Notes under the pieces: generated by a model
Database searches by the model: none
Seen by the model: the letters and a program-made list of their open reading frames with translations, nothing else
Told to the model about the DNA's origin: nothing
Shown: positions 7,652-12,698 of the stretch, piece after piece
Layout of the letters: every line of letters starts with the position of its first letter
How positions within the stretch are numbered: position 1 is the stretch's first letter
Source of the DNA: Bacteroidota bacterium
Lineage (GTDB): Bacteria; Bacteroidota; Bacteroidia; Chitinophagales; Chitinophagaceae
NCBI GenBank assembly: GCA_023411775.1
Contig: JAEYOL010000151.1
Location: 1-12,698, forward strand
Direction: 5' to 3'
Length of the DNA stretch: 12,698 nt
Position numbers and translations under genes: made by a program

Positions 7652-8287
7652 ATGTATAATTTACCTTATTTCAAAGAAAAGGATCCAGGTGCGGTGATGG
7701 AATTTGTGCGCAGTAATCCCTTCGCCTTTGTTTGTGGCTGTGATGAGCAAGGCAAACCTGTCGCGACGCAGGTGCCGGTATTCATCGACGAGCGGGATCG
7801 CAAATTATTCCTCTCGGGACATATCATGCGGCAAACCGATCATCATAAAGCGTTTTTGCATAATCCAAATGTTTTGGCCGTATTTACTGGTGCCCATACC
7901 TATGTTAGTGCAAGCTGGTATACTAACAAGCAACAGGGATCTACCTGGAATTATATGAGCGTACATGCAAGAGGCGTACTCCGTTTTTTGGATGAACAGG
8001 CATTGCGTGACGTGTTAAAACGAACGACCAACCATTTTGAGAACAACCCACGTTCTGGTGCTAACTTCGAAGACCTGCCGGCTGAATATGTAGATCGTAT
8101 GGTCCAAGCGATTGTTGCATTCGAAATTGAAGTGCTGGAGATGGATAATGTTTTTAAACTTAGCCAAAACCGTGATCAGCAAAGCTTTCATACTATCATG
8201 GAGAAACTTGAAGCACAGGATGATGCTGGTCGATTTATCGCGGGTGAGATGAGAAAACGGGAAGAGGATTTGTATAACAAGTCGTAG
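7652..8287 (+). CDS. PaiB-like FMN-binding split-barrel protein
   Basis: The 211-residue product matches PaiB of Bacillus subtilis in length and in motif order: MYNLPYFKEKD at the N-terminus, GHIMRQTDHHK (about 57-66), VFTGAHTYVSASWY (about 78-90), TWNYMSVHARG (98-108) and a closing FKLSQNRD. This family has an FMN-binding split-barrel fold and is annotated as a negative transcriptional regulator in Bacillus, where PaiB affects protease and sporulation genes. Outside Bacillus the role is poorly known and a flavin- or heme-related function is possible. There is no paiA-like acetyltransferase next to it. No signal peptide is seen, so it is cytoplasmic. It lies 104 bp after the Mrp gene and 58 bp before the GDPD gene; an imperfect -7 element (TAACTTAG, 7640-7647) sits 4 nt before its ATG. 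The family call is strong, the regulatory function only by name. Confidence 0.88.
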   Translation: MYNLPYFKEKDPGAVMEFVRSNPFAFVCGCDEQGKPVATQVPVFIDERDRKLFLSGHIMRQTDHHKAFLHNPNVLAVFTGAHTYVSASWYTNKQQGSTWNYMSVHARGVLRFLDEQALRDVLKRTTNHFENNPRSGANFEDLPAEYVDRMVQAIVAFEIEVLEMDNVFKLSQNRDQQSFHTIMEKLEAQDDAGRFIAGEMRKREEDLYNKS

Positions 8288-8333
8288 TGCATCAGCGTAG
8301 GAAAACTTACACCAACTTTGAAATTAACATTAT

Positions 8334-8341
8334 TATTTTTG
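8334..8341 (+). promoter_or_regulatory. -7 element directly upstream of the GDPD start
   Basis: TATTTTTG at 8334-8341 is a perfect TAnnTTTG only 4 nt before the ATG at 8346. A TTTG at 8317-8320 lies upstream, but its 13-nt spacing is shorter than usual for a -33 box. If used, the transcript would be leaderless. Confidence 0.42.
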
Positions 8342-8345
8342 TCGA

Positions 8346-9251
8346 ATGATTAGTAAGAAGATATTCTATTATTCAATATTTATTCTTAGTTGTCTCGGAG
8401 CTTGTAAGGTGAAAAATATACCCGTCAATGAAACAACCGGCACATTTGATGCCCAGGGTCATCGCGGAAGTCGTGGTTTAATGCCAGAAAATACCATTCC
8501 GGCTATGCGAACTGCCTTAGACCTTGGTGTGACTACGCTTGAGATGGATGCGGTGATTACAAAAGACGGGAAGGTCGTTCTTTCACACGAACCATTTTTC
8601 AATCATGAGATCACAACAAAGCCCGATGGTGCACACGTGACAGTGTCGGAAGAAAGATCGCTGAATATTTTCAAAATGGACTATGAGGAAGTAAGGAAAT
8701 ATGATGTTGGTCTCAAACCGCATCCCCGGTTTCCACGCCAGCAGAAGATTCCTGCATACAAACCTTTATTAAGCGAAGTATTTGATAGTGTGTTGTCCTA
8801 TGTGAAAGAAAAGAATATTGATTTACCCTTTTTTAACATCGAGACCAAGGCTAATCCGGCCAGCGACAATATCTTTCATCCGGAACCAGCCACCTTTGTA
8901 GACATTCTAATGCAGGTGATCCGCGAAAAGCAAATGGAAGACCGCGTGATCATCCAGTCATTTGACTTCCGAACCCTGCGGTACCTGCACCAAAAATACC
9001 CGTCGATCAAAACTGCCATGCTGATCGAGGATTTTGATGAGCGTGGGATGAAAGATCAGTTAAAGGCACTTGGATTTACTCCTACGATTTATAGTCCCGA
9101 ACATAAACTGGTAACGGAAGATCTGGTAAAAAAATGCCACGATCAGAATATTAAGATCATTCCATGGACCGTTAATGATAAAGCCCGTATTGAAGAATTG
9201 AAAGCGATGGGGGTTGATGGGATCATTTCGGATTACCCGGACTTATTTTAA
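8346..9251 (+). CDS. Lipoprotein glycerophosphodiester phosphodiesterase
   Basis: The enzyme hydrolyses glycerophosphodiesters (deacylated phospholipids) to sn-glycerol 3-phosphate and an alcohol. The 301-residue product has a lipoprotein signal peptide with lipobox CLGAC, Cys20, so it is anchored in the envelope. The GDPD TIM barrel then starts: His39-Arg40 in GHRGSRG, PENT (47-50), the metal-binding pair Glu66 and Asp68 in LEMDAV, and the second catalytic His81 in LSHEP. The later IETKANP carries another conserved acidic metal ligand, and the barrel closes with IIPWTVND and GVDGIISDYPDLF. All catalytic positions are present, so activity is likely. It may recover glycerol phosphate from lipid head groups. 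Its stop is 6 bp from the stop of the convergent ACMSD gene, leaving no room for a terminator. It has no functional link to the kynurenine genes that I can see. Confidence 0.92.
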   Translation: MISKKIFYYSIFILSCLGACKVKNIPVNETTGTFDAQGHRGSRGLMPENTIPAMRTALDLGVTTLEMDAVITKDGKVVLSHEPFFNHEITTKPDGAHVTVSEERSLNIFKMDYEEVRKYDVGLKPHPRFPRQQKIPAYKPLLSEVFDSVLSYVKEKNIDLPFFNIETKANPASDNIFHPEPATFVDILMQVIREKQMEDRVIIQSFDFRTLRYLHQKYPSIKTAMLIEDFDERGMKDQLKALGFTPTIYSPEHKLVTEDLVKKCHDQNIKIIPWTVNDKARIEELKAMGVDGIISDYPDLF

Positions 9252-9257
9252 TGTAGA

Positions 9258-10256
9258 TTAATTTTTCTCATTTAGTCCCAGCCATTGCCTGGCATTTTTG
9301 AATTGCAATTTGTCCATGGTCTCCCTGCTCGCATTCAATTGATCAATTAAGTCCCCCGGAACTGCTTCACCAAGTGGAAAAGGGTAGTCGCTGCCGATGC
9401 AGATATGATTTTCACCTATGGTAGACAGTAAAAATTCAAAGGCATTTTTGTCATGCACAAGACTATCGACCCAGAATCGACCGAGATAGTCTCGTGGGTT
9501 GACATCATTGTCCACTGCGACCAGGTCGGGTCTGACGCGGTAACCATGTTCTATCCTCCCCAGCGTAAATGGAAATGAGCCTCCTCCATGCGCAAACGCA
9601 ACACGTAGCCGGGGTAACCTGGCAAATACGCCACCGAAGATCATGGAACATATTGCGCGGCTTGTTTCAGCAGGCATGCCAACCAGCCAGGGCAGCCAGT
9701 ACTGTTGCATTTGTTCCTGGCCCATCATATCCCAGGGGTGTATAAACAAAGCGCAGTTGAGTTGCTCGGCTGCCTGGAAAAAAGGAAAAAACTTTTTATC
9801 TGATAAGTTGAGCCCGTTTACATTCGAGCCGATCTCAAGTCCCGGCAATTTTAACGCTTTTATACAGCGTTCCATTTCCTTTATCGCAAGTTCAGGATCC
9901 TGTAAGGGAACCGTACCCAGCCCGATAAACCGTTCGGGATTTTTGTCAACAACTCCGGCGATATGATCATTAAAAAAACGGGAGGTTTCTAAAGCATCCT
10001 GGGGTTTTGCCCAGTAATTGAACAGGACGGGTATAGTTGATATTACCTGTATGCCAACACCTGTATTGTCCATGTCCTTTATCCGCACTTTCTCCCGGAA
10101 ACAATTTTCTTCCACTACGCGGAACAATTTATCGCCTTTCATCATACAGGCATCACAATTGCGATGCTCAAGGTGAATAAATTCTCCATACCCGAACTTT
10201 TTTGTCCAGTTCGGCATGTGTTCAGGCATGATATGCGTATGGATGTCAATTTTCAT
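9258..10256 (-). CDS. nbaD: 2-amino-3-carboxymuconate-6-semialdehyde decarboxylase (ACMSD)
   Basis: A cytoplasmic amidohydrolase-fold zinc enzyme that decarboxylates 2-amino-3-carboxymuconate semialdehyde to 2-aminomuconate semialdehyde, steering kynurenine-derived carbon away from quinolinate. The 332-residue product is close to animal ACMSD (336 aa) along its whole length: MKIDIHTH at the start, FGYG, FRVVEENC, STIPV-FNYWAKP, HPWD, YWLPWLVGMPAET, ICSMI-GGVF, FAHGGGSFPFT, RPDL and GSDYPFPLGE. Zinc ligands by alignment are His6, His8, His173 and Asp290; His223 of AHGGG is the conserved active-site His, and Arg46 matches the substrate-binding Arg of the animal enzyme. No residue appears lost. 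It reads in the same direction as the 3-hydroxyanthranilate dioxygenase, which supplies its substrate, but is separated from it by a 757-bp stretch carrying an unrelated gene and repeats. A weak -7-like element (minus-strand CACATTTG, 10288-10295) lies 31 nt upstream. Confidence 0.96.
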   Translation of the reverse strand: MKIDIHTHIMPEHMPNWTKKFGYGEFIHLEHRNCDACMMKGDKLFRVVEENCFREKVRIKDMDNTGVGIQVISTIPVLFNYWAKPQDALETSRFFNDHIAGVVDKNPERFIGLGTVPLQDPELAIKEMERCIKALKLPGLEIGSNVNGLNLSDKKFFPFFQAAEQLNCALFIHPWDMMGQEQMQQYWLPWLVGMPAETSRAICSMIFGGVFARLPRLRVAFAHGGGSFPFTLGRIEHGYRVRPDLVAVDNDVNPRDYLGRFWVDSLVHDKNAFEFLLSTIGENHICIGSDYPFPLGEAVPGDLIDQLNASRETMDKLQFKNARQWLGLNEKN

Positions 10257-10362
10257 TACTCTTCAGTTTTCAGTAAAAAACCTTACACAAATGTGAAAAA
10301 AACGGTGAAGTAAAGACTTTGGTTTTGAAATGATCACGAATTTTAAGGTCTGACTCATTCTG

Positions 10363-10764
10363 ATGGAAGATAATAAACTTCATTCCAATATTACAGCTTT
10401 AATTATCAGGGCCTTTTTCGGGGTCTACAATAAGCTGGGTCATGGCTTTTTGGAGAAAGTGTACCAAAATGCACTGATCTTGGAGCTGCAGAACTATAAA
10501 CTTAAATGTTTTTCACAATATCCTGTGGAAGTATTTTATGATGCGCAAAAGGTGGGATTTTATATTGCGGATATCATTGTAGACAATTGTGTAATCGTAG
10601 AAATTAAAGCCACTGCGGGCTTGTGTGAAGAGCACGAAGCCCAGCTTGTTAATTATTTACGAGCTACCGATATAGAAGTAGGATTGTTATTAAACTTTGG
10701 TCAAAAGCCAGAGTTTAAACGGAAAGTTTTTTCTGCGCGGTACAAGAATCTTAATAAAATATAA
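10363..10764 (+). CDS. GxxExxY family protein (PD-(D/E)XK-like)
   Basis: The 133-residue product carries the signature of the GxxExxY family (GHGFLEKVY, residues 26-34, with Gly28, Glu31 and Tyr34). A D-ExK arrangement follows: Asp70 in FYIAD, then Glu80 and Lys82 in VEIKA. Gln94 follows in EAQLVNYL, and the C-terminus has the usual LLLNFG-KPEFKRKVF. The family is placed in the PD-(D/E)XK nuclease-like superfamily (PDDEXK_3), so nucleic-acid cleavage is possible but unproven. There is no signal peptide. It is oriented against the dioxygenase and decarboxylase genes around it and has no role in their pathway. The final codons belong to a sequence repeated 135 bp downstream, followed by two tandem hairpin units. 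By eye the gene is more AT-rich than its neighbours. Such genes are often scattered in several copies in a genome; here it looks like part of a transferred module. The start at 10363 is the only reasonable ATG. Confidence 0.87.
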   Translation: MEDNKLHSNITALIIRAFFGVYNKLGHGFLEKVYQNALILELQNYKLKCFSQYPVEVFYDAQKVGFYIADIIVDNCVIVEIKATAGLCEEHEAQLVNYLRATDIEVGLLLNFGQKPEFKRKVFSARYKNLNKI

Positions 10765-10766
10765 CC

Positions 10767-10844
10767 ATCATGACAATCCGTGTTCTCCGTTCTTACACCT
10801 AATATCCCTATGCGCATGAATGGGGGAACGCGGATTTTTATGAT
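10767..10844 (+). other. Hairpin in repeat unit 1
   Basis: Bases 10767-10773 pair with 10838-10844 (7 bp, one G-U). After a C/T mismatch, 10775-10788 pair with 10823-10836 (14 bp, two G-U). The apical region is about 34 nt. All wobble pairs are G-U only if the plus strand is the RNA; on the minus strand they would be A-C mismatches. Confidence 0.7.
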
Positions 10845-10892
10845 TATTATGATCGGTTATGATGTTGATGTAGCAGATTCTAATCTTAATAA

Positions 10893-10988
10893 ATCATGAC
10901 CATCATGACAATCCGTGTTCTCCGGTCTTACACCTAATACCCCTGTGCTCAGGAAAGGGGGGGACGTGGATTTTTATGATTTTATGAT
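10893..10988 (+). other. Hairpin in repeat unit 2, extended stem
   Basis: Bases 10910-10923 pair with 10959-10972 (14 bp, four G-U), then across a C/T mismatch 10902-10908 pair with 10974-10980 (7 bp). After a 2x1 internal loop, 10893-10899 pair with 10982-10988 (7 bp). This gives 28 paired positions in all. The outermost 7 bp is not kept in unit 1, where the same bases are the end of the GxxExxY coding sequence. Confidence 0.7.
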
Positions 10989-11013
10989 CGGTTATGATGT
11001 TTGATGTAGCAAA

Positions 11014-11535
11014 TCATGGTTTCTCCATCACTGTGCCGCATTTTTTACAGGTGCGGAGCTCCTGGCTGTTCCAGAATTTATTCATGACGGGTGGCAGCTG
11101 GCTGACAATATCTTTTACGAATAAACTGTCTTCATGCAACTTGTTTCCACAGTTTTCACAAAACCACATAAAAGCATCTTTTTCATCTTCTTCATCCTCT
11201 CTTATTTTTTCAATGACGAGACCAACAGTATTGGGGCCACGCTGAGGGGAATGCGGGGTTTTGGGCGGTAAAAGAAACATATCACCCTCATTGATCGGAA
11301 TCGATTTTGGCACACCATCGTCGATGATCTTCAAAACGATATTACCTTCTACCTGGTAGTAAAGCTCTTCACTTTCATTGTAATGATAGTCCTTTCGCGC
11401 ATTAGGACCACCCACGACCATCACGATAAAGTTTTCCGCATCCTTATAAATACACTGATTACCCACCGGAGGCTTCAGCAGGTCGCGATGTTCGTCGATC
11501 CATTTCTTTAAATTAAAAGGGGCAAGCACAGCCAT
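11014..11535 (-). CDS. nbaC: 3-hydroxyanthranilate 3,4-dioxygenase
   Basis: A cytoplasmic non-heme Fe(II) cupin dioxygenase that cleaves 3-hydroxyanthranilate to 2-amino-3-carboxymuconate semialdehyde, the substrate of ACMSD encoded to its left. The 173-residue product has the length of the bacterial enzyme (174 aa in Cupriavidus). Iron ligands by alignment are His51 and Glu57 (in DYHYNESEELYYQ) and His95 (in TPHSPQR). Substrate-binding Arg47, Arg99 and Glu110 are present. The C-terminal rubredoxin-like second metal site is complete: Cys126/Cys129 (CENC) and Cys163/Cys166 (CKKC). The start at 11535 gives the usual N-terminus (APFNLKKWIDEHRDLLKPPVGN). It diverges from the SDR gene across 54 bp. 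Its stop codon is the last base triplet of the downstream repeat unit 2. Only an imperfect -7 element (minus-strand TAATTTTC) is seen upstream. The identification is secure. Confidence 0.97.
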   Translation of the reverse strand: MAVLAPFNLKKWIDEHRDLLKPPVGNQCIYKDAENFIVMVVGGPNARKDYHYNESEELYYQVEGNIVLKIIDDGVPKSIPINEGDMFLLPPKTPHSPQRGPNTVGLVIEKIREDEEDEKDAFMWFCENCGNKLHEDSLFVKDIVSQLPPVMNKFWNSQELRTCKKCGTVMEKP

Positions 11536-11576
11536 GTTTGATTTTTTTTGACTCGAGAAAATTACAACAATTTCCT

Positions 11577-11584
11577 TAGGTTTG
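11577..11584 (+). promoter_or_regulatory. -7 element directly upstream of the SDR start
   Basis: TAGGTTTG at 11577-11584 matches TAnnTTTG perfectly and lies 5 nt before the ATG at 11590. A TTTG at 11547-11550 lies 26 nt upstream, slightly longer than normal -33 spacing. It would drive the SDR and aldehyde dehydrogenase genes as a leaderless transcript. Confidence 0.45.
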
Positions 11585-11589
11585 ACTTT

Positions 11590-12375
11590 ATGAATCTATC
11601 CCTTGAAGGAAAAAGCGCGATCATCTGTGGCAGTACGCAAGGCATAGGACGTGCTATTGCGGAAGAGCTGGCGTTACTGGGTGCCAATTGCACGTTAATC
11701 GCAAGAAACGAAGAAGCCCTGAAAGCAGTGGTTCAAACCCTGGACATCGCACTTCGCCAGATGCATAGTTACCTGGTAGCGGATTTTTCTAAGCCGGATC
11801 AGTTAAGAGATGCGATTGAGAATTTCACTACCGGACATGATGTTCATATTCTCGTGAATAACACAGGAGGCCCTACCGGGGGGCCAATTACCGAGGCAAG
11901 TGAGGAAGCTTTTTTAAATACATTCAACCAACACCTTATTTGCAATCATATCCTTAGCAAAGCCGTCATTCCTGGTATGCGAAAAGCAGGGTATGGCAGA
12001 ATCATCAATGTTATTTCCACCTCAGTAAAAATTCCGTTGAAGAACCTGGGTGTTTCCAATACCATTAGGGGCGCCGTTGCATCATGGGCCAAGACGATGG
12101 CCAATGAACTAGGCGTTCACAATATTACTGTCAACAACGTGTTGCCGGGTTTTACCGATACCCAACGTTTGCAAACATTGATAGAAGGTATGGCATCAAA
12201 AGCTGGCAAGTCTATTGAGGCTGTTAAGAAAGGAATGATGGACGAGGTGCCAATGAAAAGATTTGCCGACGCGCCGGAAGTAGCAGCCGTAGCAGCTTTC
12301 CTGGCTTCGCCGGCCGCATCGTATGTAAATGGTGTGAGTATACCCGTTGATGGAGGTCGCACGGGAAGTATATAA
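11590..12375 (+). CDS. Atypical short-chain dehydrogenase/reductase, catalytic Tyr and Lys replaced
   Basis: The 261-residue product is a Rossmann-fold SDR of the FabG-like type. It has the cofactor loop GSTQGIG (14-20), an NNTGGP motif (90-95) where classical members have NNAG, Ser143 at the catalytic Ser position, and a C-terminal VNGVSIPVDGGRTG. The classical Tyr-x-x-x-Lys pair is absent: the alignment 13 residues after Ser143 gives Ser156 (for Tyr) and Arg160 (for Lys), in VSNTIRGAVASWAKT. The same SN..R pattern with NNTGG is, to my knowledge, a recurrent SDR subgroup, so this is not simple decay. The start at 11590 is chosen because the fold begins at once (LEGKSAIICG); an in-frame start at 11548 would lie in the divergent promoter gap. 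Its stop overlaps the next ATG by one base (TAATG), so it is translationally linked to the aldehyde dehydrogenase. A role in kynurenine-carbon metabolism is inferred from position only. Confidence 0.9.
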   Translation: MNLSLEGKSAIICGSTQGIGRAIAEELALLGANCTLIARNEEALKAVVQTLDIALRQMHSYLVADFSKPDQLRDAIENFTTGHDVHILVNNTGGPTGGPITEASEEAFLNTFNQHLICNHILSKAVIPGMRKAGYGRIINVISTSVKIPLKNLGVSNTIRGAVASWAKTMANELGVHNITVNNVLPGFTDTQRLQTLIEGMASKAGKSIEAVKKGMMDEVPMKRFADAPEVAAVAAFLASPAASYVNGVSIPVDGGRTGSI

Positions 12376-12698
12376 TGAATGAAGTGATTTCAACAACTAT
12401 GAGCATGGATCTGAGCATACCTGAATTTCTTGAAAACTATATCGACGGAAGATTTTATGCTCCGGTTTCCCAGAATTATATCGACAACGTAAACCCTGCC
12501 AGCGGCGAACTGATCGGACGTATCCCCGATAGTAATGAAAAGGACGTTACTGAAGCCGTAGCGGCCGCTGAAAAAGCTTTTCCAACCTGGTCTGTTACGC
12601 CGGTTGAGAAAAGATTCCTGGTGCTAAACCGTATTGCTGAATTGATCGACGAAAACCTGGAAGCGCTGGCTTTAGCAGAGACAACAGACAATGGAAAA
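12375..12698 (+). CDS. Aldehyde dehydrogenase, likely 2-aminomuconate semialdehyde dehydrogenase (5' part)
   Basis: The first 108 codons of an aldehyde dehydrogenase run off the right edge. The sequence ENYIDGRFYAP, NVNPASGELIGRIPDS, AVAAAEKAFPTWS, and an RFLVLNRIAELIDENLEALALAE-like helix ending in TTDNGK closely resemble animal ALDH8A1 and bacterial 2-aminomuconate / 2-hydroxymuconate semialdehyde dehydrogenases. With the ACMSD and dioxygenase genes next door, the reaction is most likely NAD-dependent oxidation of 2-aminomuconate semialdehyde to 2-aminomuconate. The catalytic Cys and Glu lie beyond the window and cannot be checked. The ATG at 12375 overlaps the SDR stop (TAATG). Alternative in-frame ATGs at 12399 and 12405 would start closer to the conserved region, so the first 8-10 residues are uncertain. 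No separate promoter is seen; co-transcription with the SDR gene is expected. Confidence 0.87.
   Translation, partial: MNEVISTTMSMDLSIPEFLENYIDGRFYAPVSQNYIDNVNPASGELIGRIPDSNEKDVTEAVAAAEKAFPTWSVTPVEKRFLVLNRIAELIDENLEALALAETTDNGK

Larger units (their letters stand above)
10747..11016. repeat. Two tandem ~135-bp repeat units, each with a long hairpin
   Basis: Unit 1 (10747-10881) and unit 2 (10882-11016) align end to end with roughly 88% identity counted by eye, with three single-base indels. Unit 1 begins inside the last codons of the GxxExxY gene (AATCTTAATAAA) and unit 2 ends on the stop codon of the dioxygenase gene on the other strand. The left arms (10775-10788 and 10910-10923) are identical. 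The right arms differ, but only in ways that keep pairing. No tandem ORF is found in the units. They could be a structured RNA, a recognition site for the neighbouring nuclease-like protein, a bidirectional terminator, or a palindromic repeat family dispersed in the genome. Confidence 0.9.

Noticed and set aside
7276..7653. Minus-strand ORF of 125 codons
   Set aside because: It is antisense to the 3' end of the Mrp gene and runs into the intergenic gap; no recognisable features.
9643..9966. Plus-strand ORF of 107 codons
   Set aside because: Antisense shadow of the ACMSD gene.
10747..11016. Tandem repeats considered as a CRISPR array
   Set aside because: There are only two long units with no short repeat/spacer pattern and no cas genes; the units diverge throughout.
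10257..11016. GxxExxY module considered as an insertion sequence
   Set aside because: No transposase, no terminal inverted repeats around the gene and no target-site duplication could be found.
11590..12375. SDR considered as a degenerate pseudogene because the Tyr and Lys are missing
   Set aside because: The frame is intact, the cofactor loop and the C-terminal motif are conserved, and the SN..R pattern is one I recall from other SDR proteins, so it is treated as an atypical but functional subgroup.

Overview
The window looks like a chromosomal segment from a Bacteroidota bacterium, probably of the Chitinophagaceae type. The reasons are several lipoproteins with short signal peptides ending in a Ser/Ala-Cys lipobox, a CarboxypepD_reg-like exported protein, few Shine-Dalgarno sequences, several perfect copies of the Bacteroidota -7 promoter element TAnnTTTG, and an Mrp protein of a type I associate with Bacteroidota. 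No rRNA, tRNA, CRISPR array or recognisable insertion-sequence transposase was seen.

Layout. Positions 1-1737 (minus strand) hold the 5' 360 codons of an exported Gfo/Idh/MocA oxidoreductase, preceded by a small unrecognised lipoprotein gene. A roughly 300-bp divergent gap leads to a large unrecognised surface lipoprotein (2041-4500, plus), closed by a long hairpin. Positions 4627-6317 (minus) hold a 3-hydroxybutyryl-CoA dehydrogenase and a CarboxypepD_reg-like secreted protein. Positions 6453-9251 (plus) hold an Mrp/ApbC Fe-S carrier ATPase, a PaiB-like FMN-binding protein and a lipoprotein glycerophosphodiester phosphodiesterase. These look like housekeeping or accessory genes with no obvious shared pathway.

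Positions 9258-12698 form part of a kynurenine / 3-hydroxyanthranilate degradation cluster. 3-Hydroxyanthranilate 3,4-dioxygenase (minus) opens the ring to 2-amino-3-carboxymuconate semialdehyde. ACMS decarboxylase (minus) converts this to 2-aminomuconate semialdehyde. An aldehyde dehydrogenase of the aminomuconate-semialdehyde type (plus, cut by the window edge) oxidises that product. An atypical SDR protein lies immediately upstream of the dehydrogenase and overlaps it by one base. The dioxygenase and the SDR/dehydrogenase pair diverge from a 54-bp gap. Kynureninase, kynurenine monooxygenase and a 2-aminomuconate deaminase are not in view and may lie to the right.

The most unusual part is 10363-11016, between the dioxygenase and decarboxylase genes and in opposite orientation to them. 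It holds a small GxxExxY protein with a PD-(D/E)XK-like D-ExK motif, followed by two tandem, roughly 135-bp units. Each unit can fold into a long imperfect hairpin whose pairing is kept by G-U changes between the copies. The first unit overlaps the last codons of the GxxExxY gene and the second ends on the stop codon of the dioxygenase gene. This looks like an inserted module separating two genes of one pathway.
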